A stretch of 64,000 nucleotides of DNA, taken from the NCBI GenBank assembly GCA_050302475.1, contig JBNLBF010000015.1:1-64000 (forward strand), given 5' to 3'. Source of the DNA: NORP23 sp050302475 (lineage in GTDB: Bacteria > Pseudomonadota > Alphaproteobacteria > Rhodobacterales > Rhodobacteraceae). The position numbers and the translations under genes are program-made. A model generated the notes under the pieces. The model had not been told where the DNA came from, made no database searches, and saw only the letters and a program-made list of their open reading frames with translations. This document shows positions 38,844 through 48,072 of this stretch, piece by piece; position 1 is the first letter of the stretch, and each line of letters starts with the position of its first letter.

Positions 38844-39547
38844 CCGAAGAGCAGCAAGAAGCGCACCTCCTGATTGTCGATGATGACGAAAAAATCAGGG
38901 GACTATTACAGAAATTCCTCGCCCGGAACGGATATCTGGTGACGGCGGCGCGGGATGCGGCGCATGCGCGACGGATCCTCGGGGGACTCGATTTTGACCT
39001 GATCGTGCTGGACGTGATGATGCCCGGGGAGGATGGCTTTTCCCTGACCCGCGACCTTCGTCAGAACCGTACGACTCCGATCCTGTTGCTGACGGCGCGG
39101 GGGGATTCAGATGACAGGATACGGGGGCTGGAGGCCGGGGCCGACGATTATTTGCCCAAACCGTTTGAACCCAAAGAGTTACTGCTACGTGTGAACGCGA
39201 TCCTGCGCCGGGTACCCAAGGCCGAGGTTGCACTGGAGCCGCCAAAAACTTTGCAGATGGCCGACATCCGCTACGACGTCACCCGGTCCGAACTGTGGCA
39301 GGGCGACGAGCGTATCCGCCTGACAGCCACCGAAAGCGCCCTGATGCGGATATTTGCTGCGCAGCCTCACACGGCCGTCAGCCGCTCGCAACTGGTCGAG
39401 GATCTGGGCCGTGGCGATGGCGCCGCGCAGGAACGGGCAATTGATGTGCAGATCACGCGGCTTCGGCGCAAGCTGGAGGCCGACCCGAAACAACCGAGAT
39501 ACCTGCAAACCGTCCGCGGTGCGGGCTATATGCTGACGCCAGACTAA
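38840..39547 (+). CDS. petR: OmpR-type response regulator, PetR-like
   Basis: A 235-residue regulator. The receiver domain keeps the acidic pocket (VDDDE), the phospho-acceptor D58 in LDVMMPGEDG, T85 in LTARG and K107 in LPKPF, so it can be phosphorylated. A C-terminal winged helix (TATESALMRIF-like, ending TVRGAGYMLTP) binds DNA. No histidine kinase is adjacent, so the cognate kinase must be elsewhere. It is co-translated with petP. Confidence 0.88.
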   Translation: MTEEQQEAHLLIVDDDEKIRGLLQKFLARNGYLVTAARDAAHARRILGGLDFDLIVLDVMMPGEDGFSLTRDLRQNRTTPILLLTARGDSDDRIRGLEAGADDYLPKPFEPKELLLRVNAILRRVPKAEVALEPPKTLQMADIRYDVTRSELWQGDERIRLTATESALMRIFAAQPHTAVSRSQLVEDLGRGDGAAQERAIDVQITRLRRKLEADPKQPRYLQTVRGAGYMLTPD

Positions 39548-39556
39548 GGAACTCCG

Positions 39557-39766
39557 ATGGAAACCAAAGACAGCAACGGCGCCGTTATCAATGACGGCGA
39601 CACGGTTCAGGTGATTAAAGACCTGAAAGTGAAAGGCATGTCAAAGGTGCTGAAACGCGGGTCCACGATCAAAGGCGTGCGCCTGACCGGTAATCCGGAG
39701 CAGATCGAATGCCGGATCGGGAAATCTACAATTATACTTAAAACGGAATTTATGAAACGTGTCTAA
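39557..39766 (+). CDS. Short PhnA/YjdM-type protein
   Basis: A 69-residue protein equal to the C-terminal PhnA domain (INDGDTVQVIKDLKVKG, KRGSTIKGVRLT), without the N-terminal zinc ribbon of full-length YjdM. The old link to alkylphosphonate use is weak. It starts nine bases after petR and may be co-transcribed; its stop overlaps the hslU stop (39763-39766). Confidence 0.85.
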   Translation: METKDSNGAVINDGDTVQVIKDLKVKGMSKVLKRGSTIKGVRLTGNPEQIECRIGKSTIILKTEFMKRV

Positions 39767-41070
39767 AGCACATAACGGCTGAGGTCGGCTGACTTCATCA
39801 GCTCTCCCAGATGCTCGTCCACAAATGCCGCGTTGACCTCTACCGTCTCCCCTGCCCGATCCGGGGCGGTAAAACTCAGCTCCTCGAACACGCGTTCCAG
39901 CACCGTGTAAAGCCGCCGGGCGCCGATATTTTCGACCGTGGTGTTCACCTCTGCCGCAATCTTCGCCAGCGCCGCGATGCCGTCGTCGGTGAAGGTGACC
40001 GTCACCTCCTCCGTCGCCATCAGGGCGGTGTATTGGCGGGTCAGGGCATTGTCGGTCTCGGTCAAAATCCTCACAAAATCTTCTTCGGTCAGCGCCCGCA
40101 ATTCCACGCGGATCGGCAGGCGACCCTGCAATTCCGGTAGCAGGTCCGACGGTTTCGCGATGTGGAAGGCACCGGATGCAATGAACAGGATATGATCGGT
40201 TTTCACCGCACCATATTTGGTCGACACGGCGGTCCCTTCGATCAATGGCAGCAGGTCGCGCTGCACGCCTTCGCGGCTGACATCAGCCCCACGCGCGTCG
40301 GAGCGCGCACAGACCTTGTCGATCTCGTCCAGAAAGACGATCCCGTTTTCTTCGACGGCTTTCAACGCCTCTTTGGTGATGGTTTCCTCGTCCAGCAGCT
40401 TGTCCGCCTCGTCGGCGATCAGCAATGCATAGCTGTCGGCGACCTTGACCTTGCGCCGCGTCGTGCGCCCGCCCATTGCCTTGCCGAAGATATCGCCAAG
40501 GTTCAGCATCCCCATGCCCGACCCCGGCTGCCCTGGGATTTCCATCATCTGGAGCGGGTTGGAAGTGTCGGCCAGATCAATTTCGATCTCCTTATCATCC
40601 AACAACCCGTCGCGCAGTTTCTTGCGGAACATGTCGCGGGTCTGCTCTCGGGCATCAGTCCCTGCCAGCGCCTCGATCACACGGTCTTCGGCGGCGTCAT
40701 GCGCCTTGGCTTTGACATCCTCACGCATCTGTTCGCGCACCATCAGGATGGCGCTGTCAACCAGATCGCGGACGATCTGTTCGACGTCGCGGCCTACATA
40801 TCCTACCTCGGTAAATTTCGTGGCCTCAACTTTCAGGAACGGCGCTTTCGCCAGCTTCGCCAACCGGCGCGAAATTTCGGTTTTCCCGACCCCTGTTGGC
40901 CCGATCATCAGGATGTTTTTGGGATACACCTCGTCGCGCAGATCATCGCCCAACTGCTTACGCCGCCAACGGTTACGAAGCGCCACAGCGACCGAGCGTT
41001 TGGCATCCTTTTGCCCGATAATATAACGGTCCAGTTCGGAGACGATTTCGCGTGGGGTTAGGTCGGTCAT
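39763..41070 (-). CDS. hslU: ATP-dependent protease ATPase subunit HslU
   Basis: A 435-residue AAA+ unfoldase. Walker A is GPTGVGKT (residues 57-64), Walker B is GIVFLDEIDK, and the pore loop GYVGRD is present. It feeds unfolded proteins to the HslV peptidase. An AGGAGG site lies inside the upstream gene, and ATG 41070 overlaps that gene's stop (ATGA), so expression is coupled. Confidence 0.97.
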   Translation of the reverse strand: MTDLTPREIVSELDRYIIGQKDAKRSVAVALRNRWRRKQLGDDLRDEVYPKNILMIGPTGVGKTEISRRLAKLAKAPFLKVEATKFTEVGYVGRDVEQIVRDLVDSAILMVREQMREDVKAKAHDAAEDRVIEALAGTDAREQTRDMFRKKLRDGLLDDKEIEIDLADTSNPLQMMEIPGQPGSGMGMLNLGDIFGKAMGGRTTRRKVKVADSYALLIADEADKLLDEETITKEALKAVEENGIVFLDEIDKVCARSDARGADVSREGVQRDLLPLIEGTAVSTKYGAVKTDHILFIASGAFHIAKPSDLLPELQGRLPIRVELRALTEEDFVRILTETDNALTRQYTALMATEEVTVTFTDDGIAALAKIAAEVNTTVENIGARRLYTVLERVFEELSFTAPDRAGETVEVNAAFVDEHLGELMKSADLSRYVL

Positions 41071-42200
41071 AAAGCCTCCTGATATGGCGGAAGTTTAGAT
41101 TTCAGCGGGAAGTTCGGCAGGATTTTCATCAACCAGGCGCGGATTTGCACCCACCATGTGCCAAGGGCGGTGATAAACGCACCCATGATCAGCATTGCCC
41201 AGACTATGGAGCCGTCATCTCCAGCGTTCTCGCCAGCGTTCAGCGCCCACAGAAGGATCGCACCGATATAGACGATGCCAGCGGTCAGGAAGGACCGGCG
41301 GTCGATGATGAGCGAGGCGATGGCGATGGCGGTTAGCGCAAGGGCGGCGAACAGATACCCTGCCCCGCCCTCGATCCCCAGCAGGGACAGCGCAACGACG
41401 TTGACGATGGCGGGGGCAGCGATGATGTGCAGCCAGAAACCACAGGCGGAATAGCGGCTGATCCGGTAGGGGTCTTTGAGGTCAAAGAACATACCGCCAA
41501 GGAATGCGCCGATCCCGAACAGCAGCAGTGTCCAGGCCAGTGTCGGGTTGCGGTTGAGGTCAAAGAACCCCTCGGCCGAGCGCATGAAGCCAGCGGCGAA
41601 GACACCTTCGGGCGCGACGATCCAGCTGATCGAAAAGGCGATACCGCCGCAAAACAGTCCGAACAGGAACATCGCGAAAGGCACGCGAAAACGCCAGAAA
41701 TAGGCGAACATAGCGGCAGCCGAGAGAGTAAAGGTGATCAGGAACGGCCAGCCATCGCCGACCGCGTTACTCACAGCATTAATGTCCTCGCCATTTTGGG
41801 AAATGCCCAAGACACGTTCGAACATCAGATAGCTGATCAGGCCGAAAACGGCAGACGCATAGACGCTCGCCAGCGCGATGCTGGGCAGCGTCATACGGCG
41901 GCGTAGCGTGAAGTAGGATGCGAAGGCGACCGTCAGCAGGATCGTGGCGATAGCCACCGCGATCACGCTTTGGAATACCATGGTGAAGGCGAGGATGCCG
42001 CCGAACAAGATACCAAGACCGACGGTCACAAAAATCTCCGAAAAGCCTTTGAACAGTTCGAACGGTTCGTCTTCGGTGCGCATGTTGGCGCGATAGCCTT
42101 TGCGGCCGTTGGCGATGGCGATCAGCTTGGCGGCTTGGGCTTCGTTGATGGCCCCGGCAGCCACGCCAGCGCGGATGTCATCGAGGGAGAAATCAGCCAT
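41067..42200 (-). CDS. Multi-pass membrane protein between hslV and hslU
   Basis: A 377-residue protein. A soluble N-terminal 50 residues (FSLDDIRAGVAAGAINEAQA, with a SHOCT-like or DUF2157-like look) is followed by about ten hydrophobic helices. I cannot name the family with confidence. It overlaps hslV by eight bases upstream and hslU by four downstream, so it is translated together with both protease subunits. The pairing suggests co-regulation rather than direct action in the protease. Confidence 0.8.
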   Translation of the reverse strand: MADFSLDDIRAGVAAGAINEAQAAKLIAIANGRKGYRANMRTEDEPFELFKGFSEIFVTVGLGILFGGILAFTMVFQSVIAVAIATILLTVAFASYFTLRRRMTLPSIALASVYASAVFGLISYLMFERVLGISQNGEDINAVSNAVGDGWPFLITFTLSAAAMFAYFWRFRVPFAMFLFGLFCGGIAFSISWIVAPEGVFAAGFMRSAEGFFDLNRNPTLAWTLLLFGIGAFLGGMFFDLKDPYRISRYSACGFWLHIIAAPAIVNVVALSLLGIEGGAGYLFAALALTAIAIASLIIDRRSFLTAGIVYIGAILLWALNAGENAGDDGSIVWAMLIMGAFITALGTWWVQIRAWLMKILPNFPLKSKLPPYQEAL

Positions 42201-42750
42201 TGATCACCTCCACCACCATATTACCGTTGGTATAAACACAGATTTCGGACGCGATGGTCAGGGCACGGCGGGCGATCACCTCGGCATCATCTTCGAAATC
42301 ATACATGCCCCGCGCGGCGGCCAGCGCGAAATTGCCGCCCGACCCAATTGCCGCAATATCATTTTCCGGTTCCAGCACGTCACCCGCGCCAGTGATGACA
42401 TACAGCTCCGCCCCGTCGGTGACGATCAGCATAGCCTCCAGCTTTTGCAGATACTTGTCGGTGCGCCAGTCTTTGGCCAGTTCCACACAGGCACGTTGCA
42501 ACTGTCCCGGCGTGGCCTCCAACTTGGCCTCCAGCCGTTCCAGCAGCGTGAACGCATCTGCCGTGGACCCGGCGAACCCGCAGACAACCTCGTGTCCACC
42601 GGGGGACAGGCGCCGAACCTTGCGGGCAGAGCCTTTGATGACCGTCTGACCCAGACTCACCTGCCCGTCACCAGCTACGACAACTTTGCCACCTTTACGC
42701 ACTCCGACAATTGTCGTGCCGTGCCAACCGGGGAATTTCTGCTCGCTCAT
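42193..42750 (-). CDS. hslV: HslV peptidase subunit
   Basis: A 185-residue threonine protease of proteasome-beta type. After a short propeptide the mature N-terminus is in HGTTIVGVRKGG, where threonine is the nucleophile. AGSTADAFTLLERLE and GSGGNFALAAA are conserved. It forms a double hexamer capped by HslU. AAGGAGG precedes the start. The promoter region is shared with the divergent nuclease gene. Confidence 0.96.
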   Translation of the reverse strand: MSEQKFPGWHGTTIVGVRKGGKVVVAGDGQVSLGQTVIKGSARKVRRLSPGGHEVVCGFAGSTADAFTLLERLEAKLEATPGQLQRACVELAKDWRTDKYLQKLEAMLIVTDGAELYVITGAGDVLEPENDIAAIGSGGNFALAAARGMYDFEDDAEVIARRALTIASEICVYTNGNMVVEVING

Positions 42751-42818
42751 CGGACCCTCCTTGGTTTCGGGGAGATATATGCGTTCAATCCGTGCTTTGC
42801 CAGCGTTTCACCATCCAT

Positions 42819-42834
42819 TGTGTGAATTGTCACA
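42819..42834. promoter_or_regulatory. CRP-like imperfect palindrome
   Basis: TGTGT, six bases, TCACA lies between the divergent hslV and EEP-nuclease genes, one mismatch from the TGTGA-N6-TCACA consensus. It is a candidate only; no regulator is nearby. Confidence 0.25.
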
Positions 42835-42883
42835 GAGAATCGCTAGGGTAACGCATAGTCAATTGCTCAGGGGGAATGTCTCG

Positions 42884-43858
42884 ATGGCTGTATCACTCGG
42901 CACCTTTAACCTGAATAACCTGTTTTCCCGTTACAACTTTCAGGCGGAAGTCGACGGCATTCCCCCACAGGCGGCAGGCGGTATTGCCCTGACCTTTACC
43001 TCCGATGATGTTGAAGTCCGCACCTTCATGGGGCGGTTGGTCAAGGCGAAGGACCCTGACGACACCGCGACCATCGCCAATCGTATCCGTGACGTGATGA
43101 ATTGCGATATTCTGGCGGTGCAGGAGGTCGAGCACATCGAAATCCTGAAAAAATTCAACCGGGACAATCTGAACAATATGTATCCGCATGTGGCGCTGGT
43201 CGAAGGAAACGACCCGCGCATGATTGATGTCGGACTGCTGTCAAAACTGCCGCTGGGGGCGATCACCTCGCATCAGACGGCAGTGCATCCGGATGATCCG
43301 GGGCGTCGGGTATTTGGGCGTGATCTGTTGCAAGTCGAAGTGTTGAAGGACAATGGTGACAAGCTGTTGACCGTTTATAACACGCATCTGAAATCCCATT
43401 TTGTGCCCCATGATCAGGATCCGGTCACTGGCGCCGCAGCGGCGAATGCCCGGCGGCGGCGGCAGGCGGAGATTGTCGCAAAGATCATCTCCAAACAGGA
43501 ACGCGCCGGGGCGAAGTTTGCGCTGGTGGGTGACATGAACGACCCGGAAGATTCCGCCGATGTCGCCCCGATGCTGACGGTAGACGGCGCGGCGCTGGTC
43601 AACGGGCTGGCGAATGCTGTGGAGACACGTCCGCCGAAACCGGAAACGCCGGGTCAGGGCAATGGTCCGGCCACGCCGCAATGGACACACCGCTTTAACC
43701 CGTCAGGACCAGAAACGCCGCGCTACGAGTTGTTTGATCATATCTGGCTCAGCCCGGGGCTGGCCCCGAAACTGCAATCCGCCCACATCGACCGCCGCAC
43801 TAAGCATGGCGGGGACGGGTCCGACCACGATCCGGCGTGGGTGGTGCTGGATTTATAG
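42884..43858 (+). CDS. Endonuclease/exonuclease/phosphatase family protein
   Basis: A 324-residue EEP-fold hydrolase. Catalytic landmarks are LAVQEVEH (metal glutamate), GDMNDPEDS and SDHDPAWV. No signal peptide is apparent. EEP enzymes cut DNA, RNA or phosphoesters; the substrate is unclear. ATG 42884 follows AGGGGGA. Its last 59 bases overlap the 3' end of the convergent ATP-grasp gene, an unusually long tail overlap for this region. Confidence 0.88.
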   Translation: MAVSLGTFNLNNLFSRYNFQAEVDGIPPQAAGGIALTFTSDDVEVRTFMGRLVKAKDPDDTATIANRIRDVMNCDILAVQEVEHIEILKKFNRDNLNNMYPHVALVEGNDPRMIDVGLLSKLPLGAITSHQTAVHPDDPGRRVFGRDLLQVEVLKDNGDKLLTVYNTHLKSHFVPHDQDPVTGAAAANARRRRQAEIVAKIISKQERAGAKFALVGDMNDPEDSADVAPMLTVDGAALVNGLANAVETRPPKPETPGQGNGPATPQWTHRFNPSGPETPRYELFDHIWLSPGLAPKLQSAHIDRRTKHGGDGSDHDPAWVVLDL

Positions 43859-44711
43859 AACGCTCGGAAAACATTGCTTCCAGCGCGTCGACCAACTTTT
43901 CATTTTCCGCCGTGATCCTGCGCTGCAAAGCCCGGTTACCATTGGCGCTGCCCAGCGATTTGTTGGCGTCAAACAGGTGGGGTTTACCGTCGTATATAAC
44001 GTAGTCGAATTTACCATATTGAATGCCCAGCGCCTCGCGTATGGCAAAAAATTCCTGGGGAATTTCTGAGGGGCGCACATCCGTAATGCGGGCTCCCTTG
44101 ATGGAACTGGTTGACGACACAAATTGCGCGCACCGTCCGTAGTCCCCACAAAAAACGTAGCTGCGAATAGCATAACCGCCCTCCACCTGTTCCGGTACAA
44201 ACCGTTCGACAATGAAATCCGGATCACTCCACAGGAAAGACGGCACGTCATTCATATGGTCGTAGATTTGGTACTCGTCGATTGTCACGATATCCGGATG
44301 TGGCTTTGGTTTGCCCGCTGCCTCTGCTTGCAGGTTGTGGCGAAATTCGGGTTTTCCGAGGTTGTTCAGGATCGTTTTAACAATCACTTGTCCTTGCCAG
44401 TCGTCGGAGCGTGACAGCACCAGTTGGCTGTAGTTATCTCGCCGGATACTGACAGCATCAGCATTGATCGTGACCGGGAAATCTTTGGCGATCTCAAGAT
44501 ACGCGGCGGGCACCACCGAACAATCAAGATGATAGAAAAGTACGTCGCCTTCTGGGACATTCTCCGGACCCTGATGAAAGGTGACGACATGGCCGCGCTT
44601 GCGCAAAATTTCCGCCAACTGGAAGATCATGTATGTGGTTTGTGGTTTGCGGAAAAGTTTCTTTCGCGGAACCAGATCAAACTCGTGCACCAGCACGACT
44701 ATATGTGACAT
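43800..44711 (-). CDS. ATP-grasp-like protein, unknown substrate
   Basis: A 303-residue protein. GQVIVKTIL and FIVERFVPE mark the ATP-binding lysine and hinge regions, and KFDYVIYDGKPHLFDANKS resembles the metal-binding end of ATP-grasp carboxylate-amine ligases. The N-terminal part (RKPQTTYMIFQLAEILRKRG) is a Rossmann-like pre-domain. The Pro/Arg-rich tail lies in the overlap with the EEP nuclease gene. It is divergent from a methyltransferase, 68 bases away. A peptide or amide ligase is inferred, not shown. Confidence 0.65.
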   Translation of the reverse strand: MSHIVVLVHEFDLVPRKKLFRKPQTTYMIFQLAEILRKRGHVVTFHQGPENVPEGDVLFYHLDCSVVPAAYLEIAKDFPVTINADAVSIRRDNYSQLVLSRSDDWQGQVIVKTILNNLGKPEFRHNLQAEAAGKPKPHPDIVTIDEYQIYDHMNDVPSFLWSDPDFIVERFVPEQVEGGYAIRSYVFCGDYGRCAQFVSSTSSIKGARITDVRPSEIPQEFFAIREALGIQYGKFDYVIYDGKPHLFDANKSLGSANGNRALQRRITAENEKLVDALEAMFSERSINPAPPTPDRGRTRPRHA

Positions 44712-44779
44712 TTACCACCCCGCAAACGCTTGCAGAAATTGTACTAAAATTGTAGCAGTTTGCCCGAGGGGATTAAAGA

Positions 44780-45565
44780 GTGAGCCACTACGAAAACATG
44801 ATCGCCATTTGGGAGGCGATAGGTCTACCGCTGAGACCAAAAAGCCCAGTCAAAGAAAAAATAAAGGCACTGATCCCGTCGCCGGATTCGGACCTGCTGG
44901 TCATGGGTGTAACGCCAGAATTTTATGCGATGGCTGACAGGGTGACGGCGCTGGATATCAGCCCTGCGATGATCGGTGCAATCTGGCCCGGGGATGGACC
45001 TGGAAAACAGGCTGTTCAGGGTTCCTGGCTAGATATGCCGTTTGCGGACGATAGTTTTGATATCGTGCTTTCGGACGGTGTAATGAACATCGTTTCCCAA
45101 CCGGATTCGCTGGATCTGATGCTACGTGAAGTGCGAAGGGTGTTGCGACCGGGTGGTCGCGCAATTATGCGGTGGTTCGTAGCGCCCGAAATCCAACCCG
45201 AAGATGCCGAAATTTTCGATTTCGCGATGAATCATTGCCAGGGCTCGATAGATGCCATGCGCTGGCGCATTGTTGTTCACACCGCGCAATGCAGTGATGC
45301 CCCATACATCGAAGTGGCGGAAGCTTATGAAATGTTTGAGCGTTTGTTTCCAGATACCGAACAGTTGTGTTTAGCCAACGACTGGGATGCCGAGACCGTT
45401 GCGCGGGTTCGCGTCTATAAAGACGGAACGCAAAAGTTCCATATTCCCACATGCAGTGAAGCTATAGAAATTGCGCAGCGGTATTTTCCGACTGCTAGCG
45501 CTCACAGCAGCGGTAACTATGTGACGTCAGAACTGTTCCCGCTGATTGTCATGGAGAACGCTTAA
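44780..45565 (+). CDS. Class I SAM-dependent methyltransferase
   Basis: A 261-residue protein. Motif I is LLVMGVTPEFY rather than the usual glycine-rich loop, followed by VTALDISPAMI, the motif SFDIVLSDGV, and VRRVLRPGGRAIMRW. The GVTPE form occurs in a subgroup of methyltransferases of mostly unknown substrate. GTG 44780 is taken; ATG 44798 is an alternative. It is divergent from the ATP-grasp gene, and the two may act on one small metabolite. Confidence 0.8.
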   Translation: MSHYENMIAIWEAIGLPLRPKSPVKEKIKALIPSPDSDLLVMGVTPEFYAMADRVTALDISPAMIGAIWPGDGPGKQAVQGSWLDMPFADDSFDIVLSDGVMNIVSQPDSLDLMLREVRRVLRPGGRAIMRWFVAPEIQPEDAEIFDFAMNHCQGSIDAMRWRIVVHTAQCSDAPYIEVAEAYEMFERLFPDTEQLCLANDWDAETVARVRVYKDGTQKFHIPTCSEAIEIAQRYFPTASAHSSGNYVTSELFPLIVMENA

Positions 45566-45587
45566 GTCCCGGCGCAAATGCCGGGAC
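45566..45587. terminator. Bidirectional hairpin between methyltransferase and infB
   Basis: A perfect eight-pair stem, GTCCCGGC with GCCGGGAC, and a six-base loop in the 25-base gap between convergent genes. There is no U-tract on either side, so it is a transcript-end or blocking structure rather than a classical intrinsic terminator. Confidence 0.55.
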
Positions 45588-45590
45588 CAG

Positions 45591-48065
45591 TTACAGGTTC
45601 CGTTCGATTTCTTCGGTTTCGAAAATCTCGATCACGTCGCCTTCGCGGATGTCTTCGTAGTTTTCGAAGGCCATACCGCATTCCTGACCGGACTGGACTT
45701 CCTTAACCTCATCCTTGAAGCGCTTCAGCGTTTTCAGCTTGCCTTCGTGGATCACCACGTTGTCACGCAGCAGACGCACACCGGCCTCGCGGCGGGCGAC
45801 ACCCTCGGTGACCAGACAACCGGCGATTTTGCCAATGCCGGTAATCTTGAAGACCTCTTTGATCTCGGCATAGCCGATAAAGGTTTCCTTGATCTCGGCA
45901 GACAACAGGCCAGACGCTGCCGCTTTCACGTCATCCACAAGATCGTAGATGATCGAATAATAGCGGATTTCGACACCCTTCTGGTTCGCAGCTTCGCGGG
46001 CCGGAGCGTTCGCACGCACGTTAAACCCGATGATCGGCGCGCCAGAGGCTTCGGCCAGCTGCACGTCACTTTCGGTGATGGCACCAACGCCGTAATGCAA
46101 GACGCGAACACGGACCTCTTCGTTGCCGACTTTTTCCATCGCCTGAACGATCGCCTCGGCAGAACCCTGCACGTCGGCTTTCACCACAATCGGCAGTTCG
46201 CTGACATTTTCGTTTTCCTTGGCCTGCGCCAGAAGCTGATCAAGCGTTGTCGCGGCGCCGGCTGCGGCACGTTTGTCTTTGCTTGCCTGTTCGCGATATT
46301 CAGAAATCTCGCGGGCGCGGGCTTCGTCGGGCACCACGTTTAGAACGTCACCCGCTTCGGGTGTGCCATTCAGGCCCAGAACTTCAACCGGAACAGATGG
46401 TCCAGCCTCGTTAACACGATCGCCCTTGTCGTTGATAAGGGCGCGGACTTTACCCCACTGTTCGCCGACCACGAAGATGTCGCCGCGTTTCAGTGTGCCG
46501 TTCTGTACCAGAACCGTCGCCACTGGACCACGACCCACATCAAGCTGCGCTTCGATCACGGCACCTTCGGCAGAGCGGTTCGGATTGGCTTTCAGTTCCA
46601 ACAGCTCTGCCTGAAGCGCGATGGCTTCCAGCAGCTCGTCCAGACCTTTACCAGTGATGGCAGAGACTTCGACATCCTGCACTTCACCCGACATTTTCTC
46701 GACAATGACTTCATGCTGCAACAGTTCGGTGCGTACCTTGTTCGGATCTGCATCCGGCTTGTCGCATTTGTTGATCGCAACAATCATCGGCACTTTGGCC
46801 GCTTTGGCATGTGCAATGGCTTCGATGGTCTGCGGCATGACGCTGTCATCCGCAGCGACAACCAGCACGACGATATCTGTGACCTGCGCCCCACGCGCAC
46901 GCATTGACGTAAATGCCGCGTGACCCGGTGTATCAAGGAAACTCAGCAGCGCACCGCTGTCCGTTTTTACCTGATAAGCACCGATATGCTGGGTAATACC
47001 GCCCGCTTCGCCCGTTGTCACAGACGTGTTCCGGATCGCATCCAACAAAGAGGTTTTCCCGTGGTCAACGTGACCCATAATGGTGATCACCGGCGCACGG
47101 GGTTTCAGATCTTTCGGATCATCCTCGGCAACCTTGATCACATCTTCAACGTCTGCGTCGGAGACACGGACAACCTTGTGACCGAATTCCTCAACAATCA
47201 GTTCCGCCGTGTCGGCGTCAATCGTCTGGTTCTGCGTCGCCATGATCCCGTTGTTCATCAGGGCCTTCACCACCGCTGCAACCTTTTCGGTCATGCGGTT
47301 GGCCAGTTCCTGTACGGTGATCGCTTCGGGCACCTGAACGTCACGAATAACCTTTTCGCGCTCGACCTGGCCGCCCTGCATTTTGCGTTTTTCACGTTCC
47401 TGACGACGTTTCATCGCCGCCATAGAGCGTTGGCGCCCACCGCCATCACCCAGCGCCTGATTGATCGTCAGCTTGCCCGAGCGGCGGCGGTCATCGCCTT
47501 CACGGCCACGAGTTTGCTTACGCTCTTCAGGGCGTTCTTTGGGTTTGGTTTTTGTATGTAAGGTGCGGCCAGCTTCGACACGAGCAGCAGCAGCCTGAGC
47601 CGCAGCCGGGTCAACCTCTTCGGTTTTCTTCGGCTTTTCGGCTTTGGGCTTCTCGGTTTTCGCTTTGGCTTCTTCCGCTTCACGCTGTTGGCGTTCTGCG
47701 CGTTCAGCTTCTTCGCGTTCCTTTTCTTCGATTTCAGCACGGCGGCGTTCACGTTCTTCGGCCCGGGCTTTTGATTCCGCTTCGGCCTGCGCTTTGCGCT
47801 CCGCTTCGTCCGCTTTGGCAGCTTCCAGGGCTTTCAGGCGGCGTTCCATTTCGGCGTCGGGCACATTCCCGCCACCTGGTGTCCGCTTGGACCCCGCACC
47901 ACCTGATCCGGTTGATCCCGGCTTGGGCACCACAACACGCTTGCGCTTGGTTTCGACAACTACGGATTTCGAGCGCCCATGGCTGAAGCTCTGGCGAACC
48001 GTTCCCGGACCAGAGCGAAGACCAAGCGTTTTGCCTTTGCCGTCGTTATCTTTTGAATCACTCAT
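45591..48065 (-). CDS. infB: Translation initiation factor IF-2
   Basis: An 824-residue GTPase that places fMet-tRNA on the 30S subunit. A long charged Lys/Glu/Arg-rich N-terminal region (about residues 60-200) precedes IF2 domains with G1 GHVDHGKT, G3 DTPGH and G4 NKCD, near residues 330-440, then the C-terminal domains. Last gene of the rimP-nusA-ylxR-infB operon. AAAGG precedes the ATG. Confidence 0.97.
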   Translation of the reverse strand: MSDSKDNDGKGKTLGLRSGPGTVRQSFSHGRSKSVVVETKRKRVVVPKPGSTGSGGAGSKRTPGGGNVPDAEMERRLKALEAAKADEAERKAQAEAESKARAEERERRRAEIEEKEREEAERAERQQREAEEAKAKTEKPKAEKPKKTEEVDPAAAQAAAARVEAGRTLHTKTKPKERPEERKQTRGREGDDRRRSGKLTINQALGDGGGRQRSMAAMKRRQEREKRKMQGGQVEREKVIRDVQVPEAITVQELANRMTEKVAAVVKALMNNGIMATQNQTIDADTAELIVEEFGHKVVRVSDADVEDVIKVAEDDPKDLKPRAPVITIMGHVDHGKTSLLDAIRNTSVTTGEAGGITQHIGAYQVKTDSGALLSFLDTPGHAAFTSMRARGAQVTDIVVLVVAADDSVMPQTIEAIAHAKAAKVPMIVAINKCDKPDADPNKVRTELLQHEVIVEKMSGEVQDVEVSAITGKGLDELLEAIALQAELLELKANPNRSAEGAVIEAQLDVGRGPVATVLVQNGTLKRGDIFVVGEQWGKVRALINDKGDRVNEAGPSVPVEVLGLNGTPEAGDVLNVVPDEARAREISEYREQASKDKRAAAGAATTLDQLLAQAKENENVSELPIVVKADVQGSAEAIVQAMEKVGNEEVRVRVLHYGVGAITESDVQLAEASGAPIIGFNVRANAPAREAANQKGVEIRYYSIIYDLVDDVKAAASGLLSAEIKETFIGYAEIKEVFKITGIGKIAGCLVTEGVARREAGVRLLRDNVVIHEGKLKTLKRFKDEVKEVQSGQECGMAFENYEDIREGDVIEIFETEEIERNL

Positions 48066-48072
48066 TCGTATT

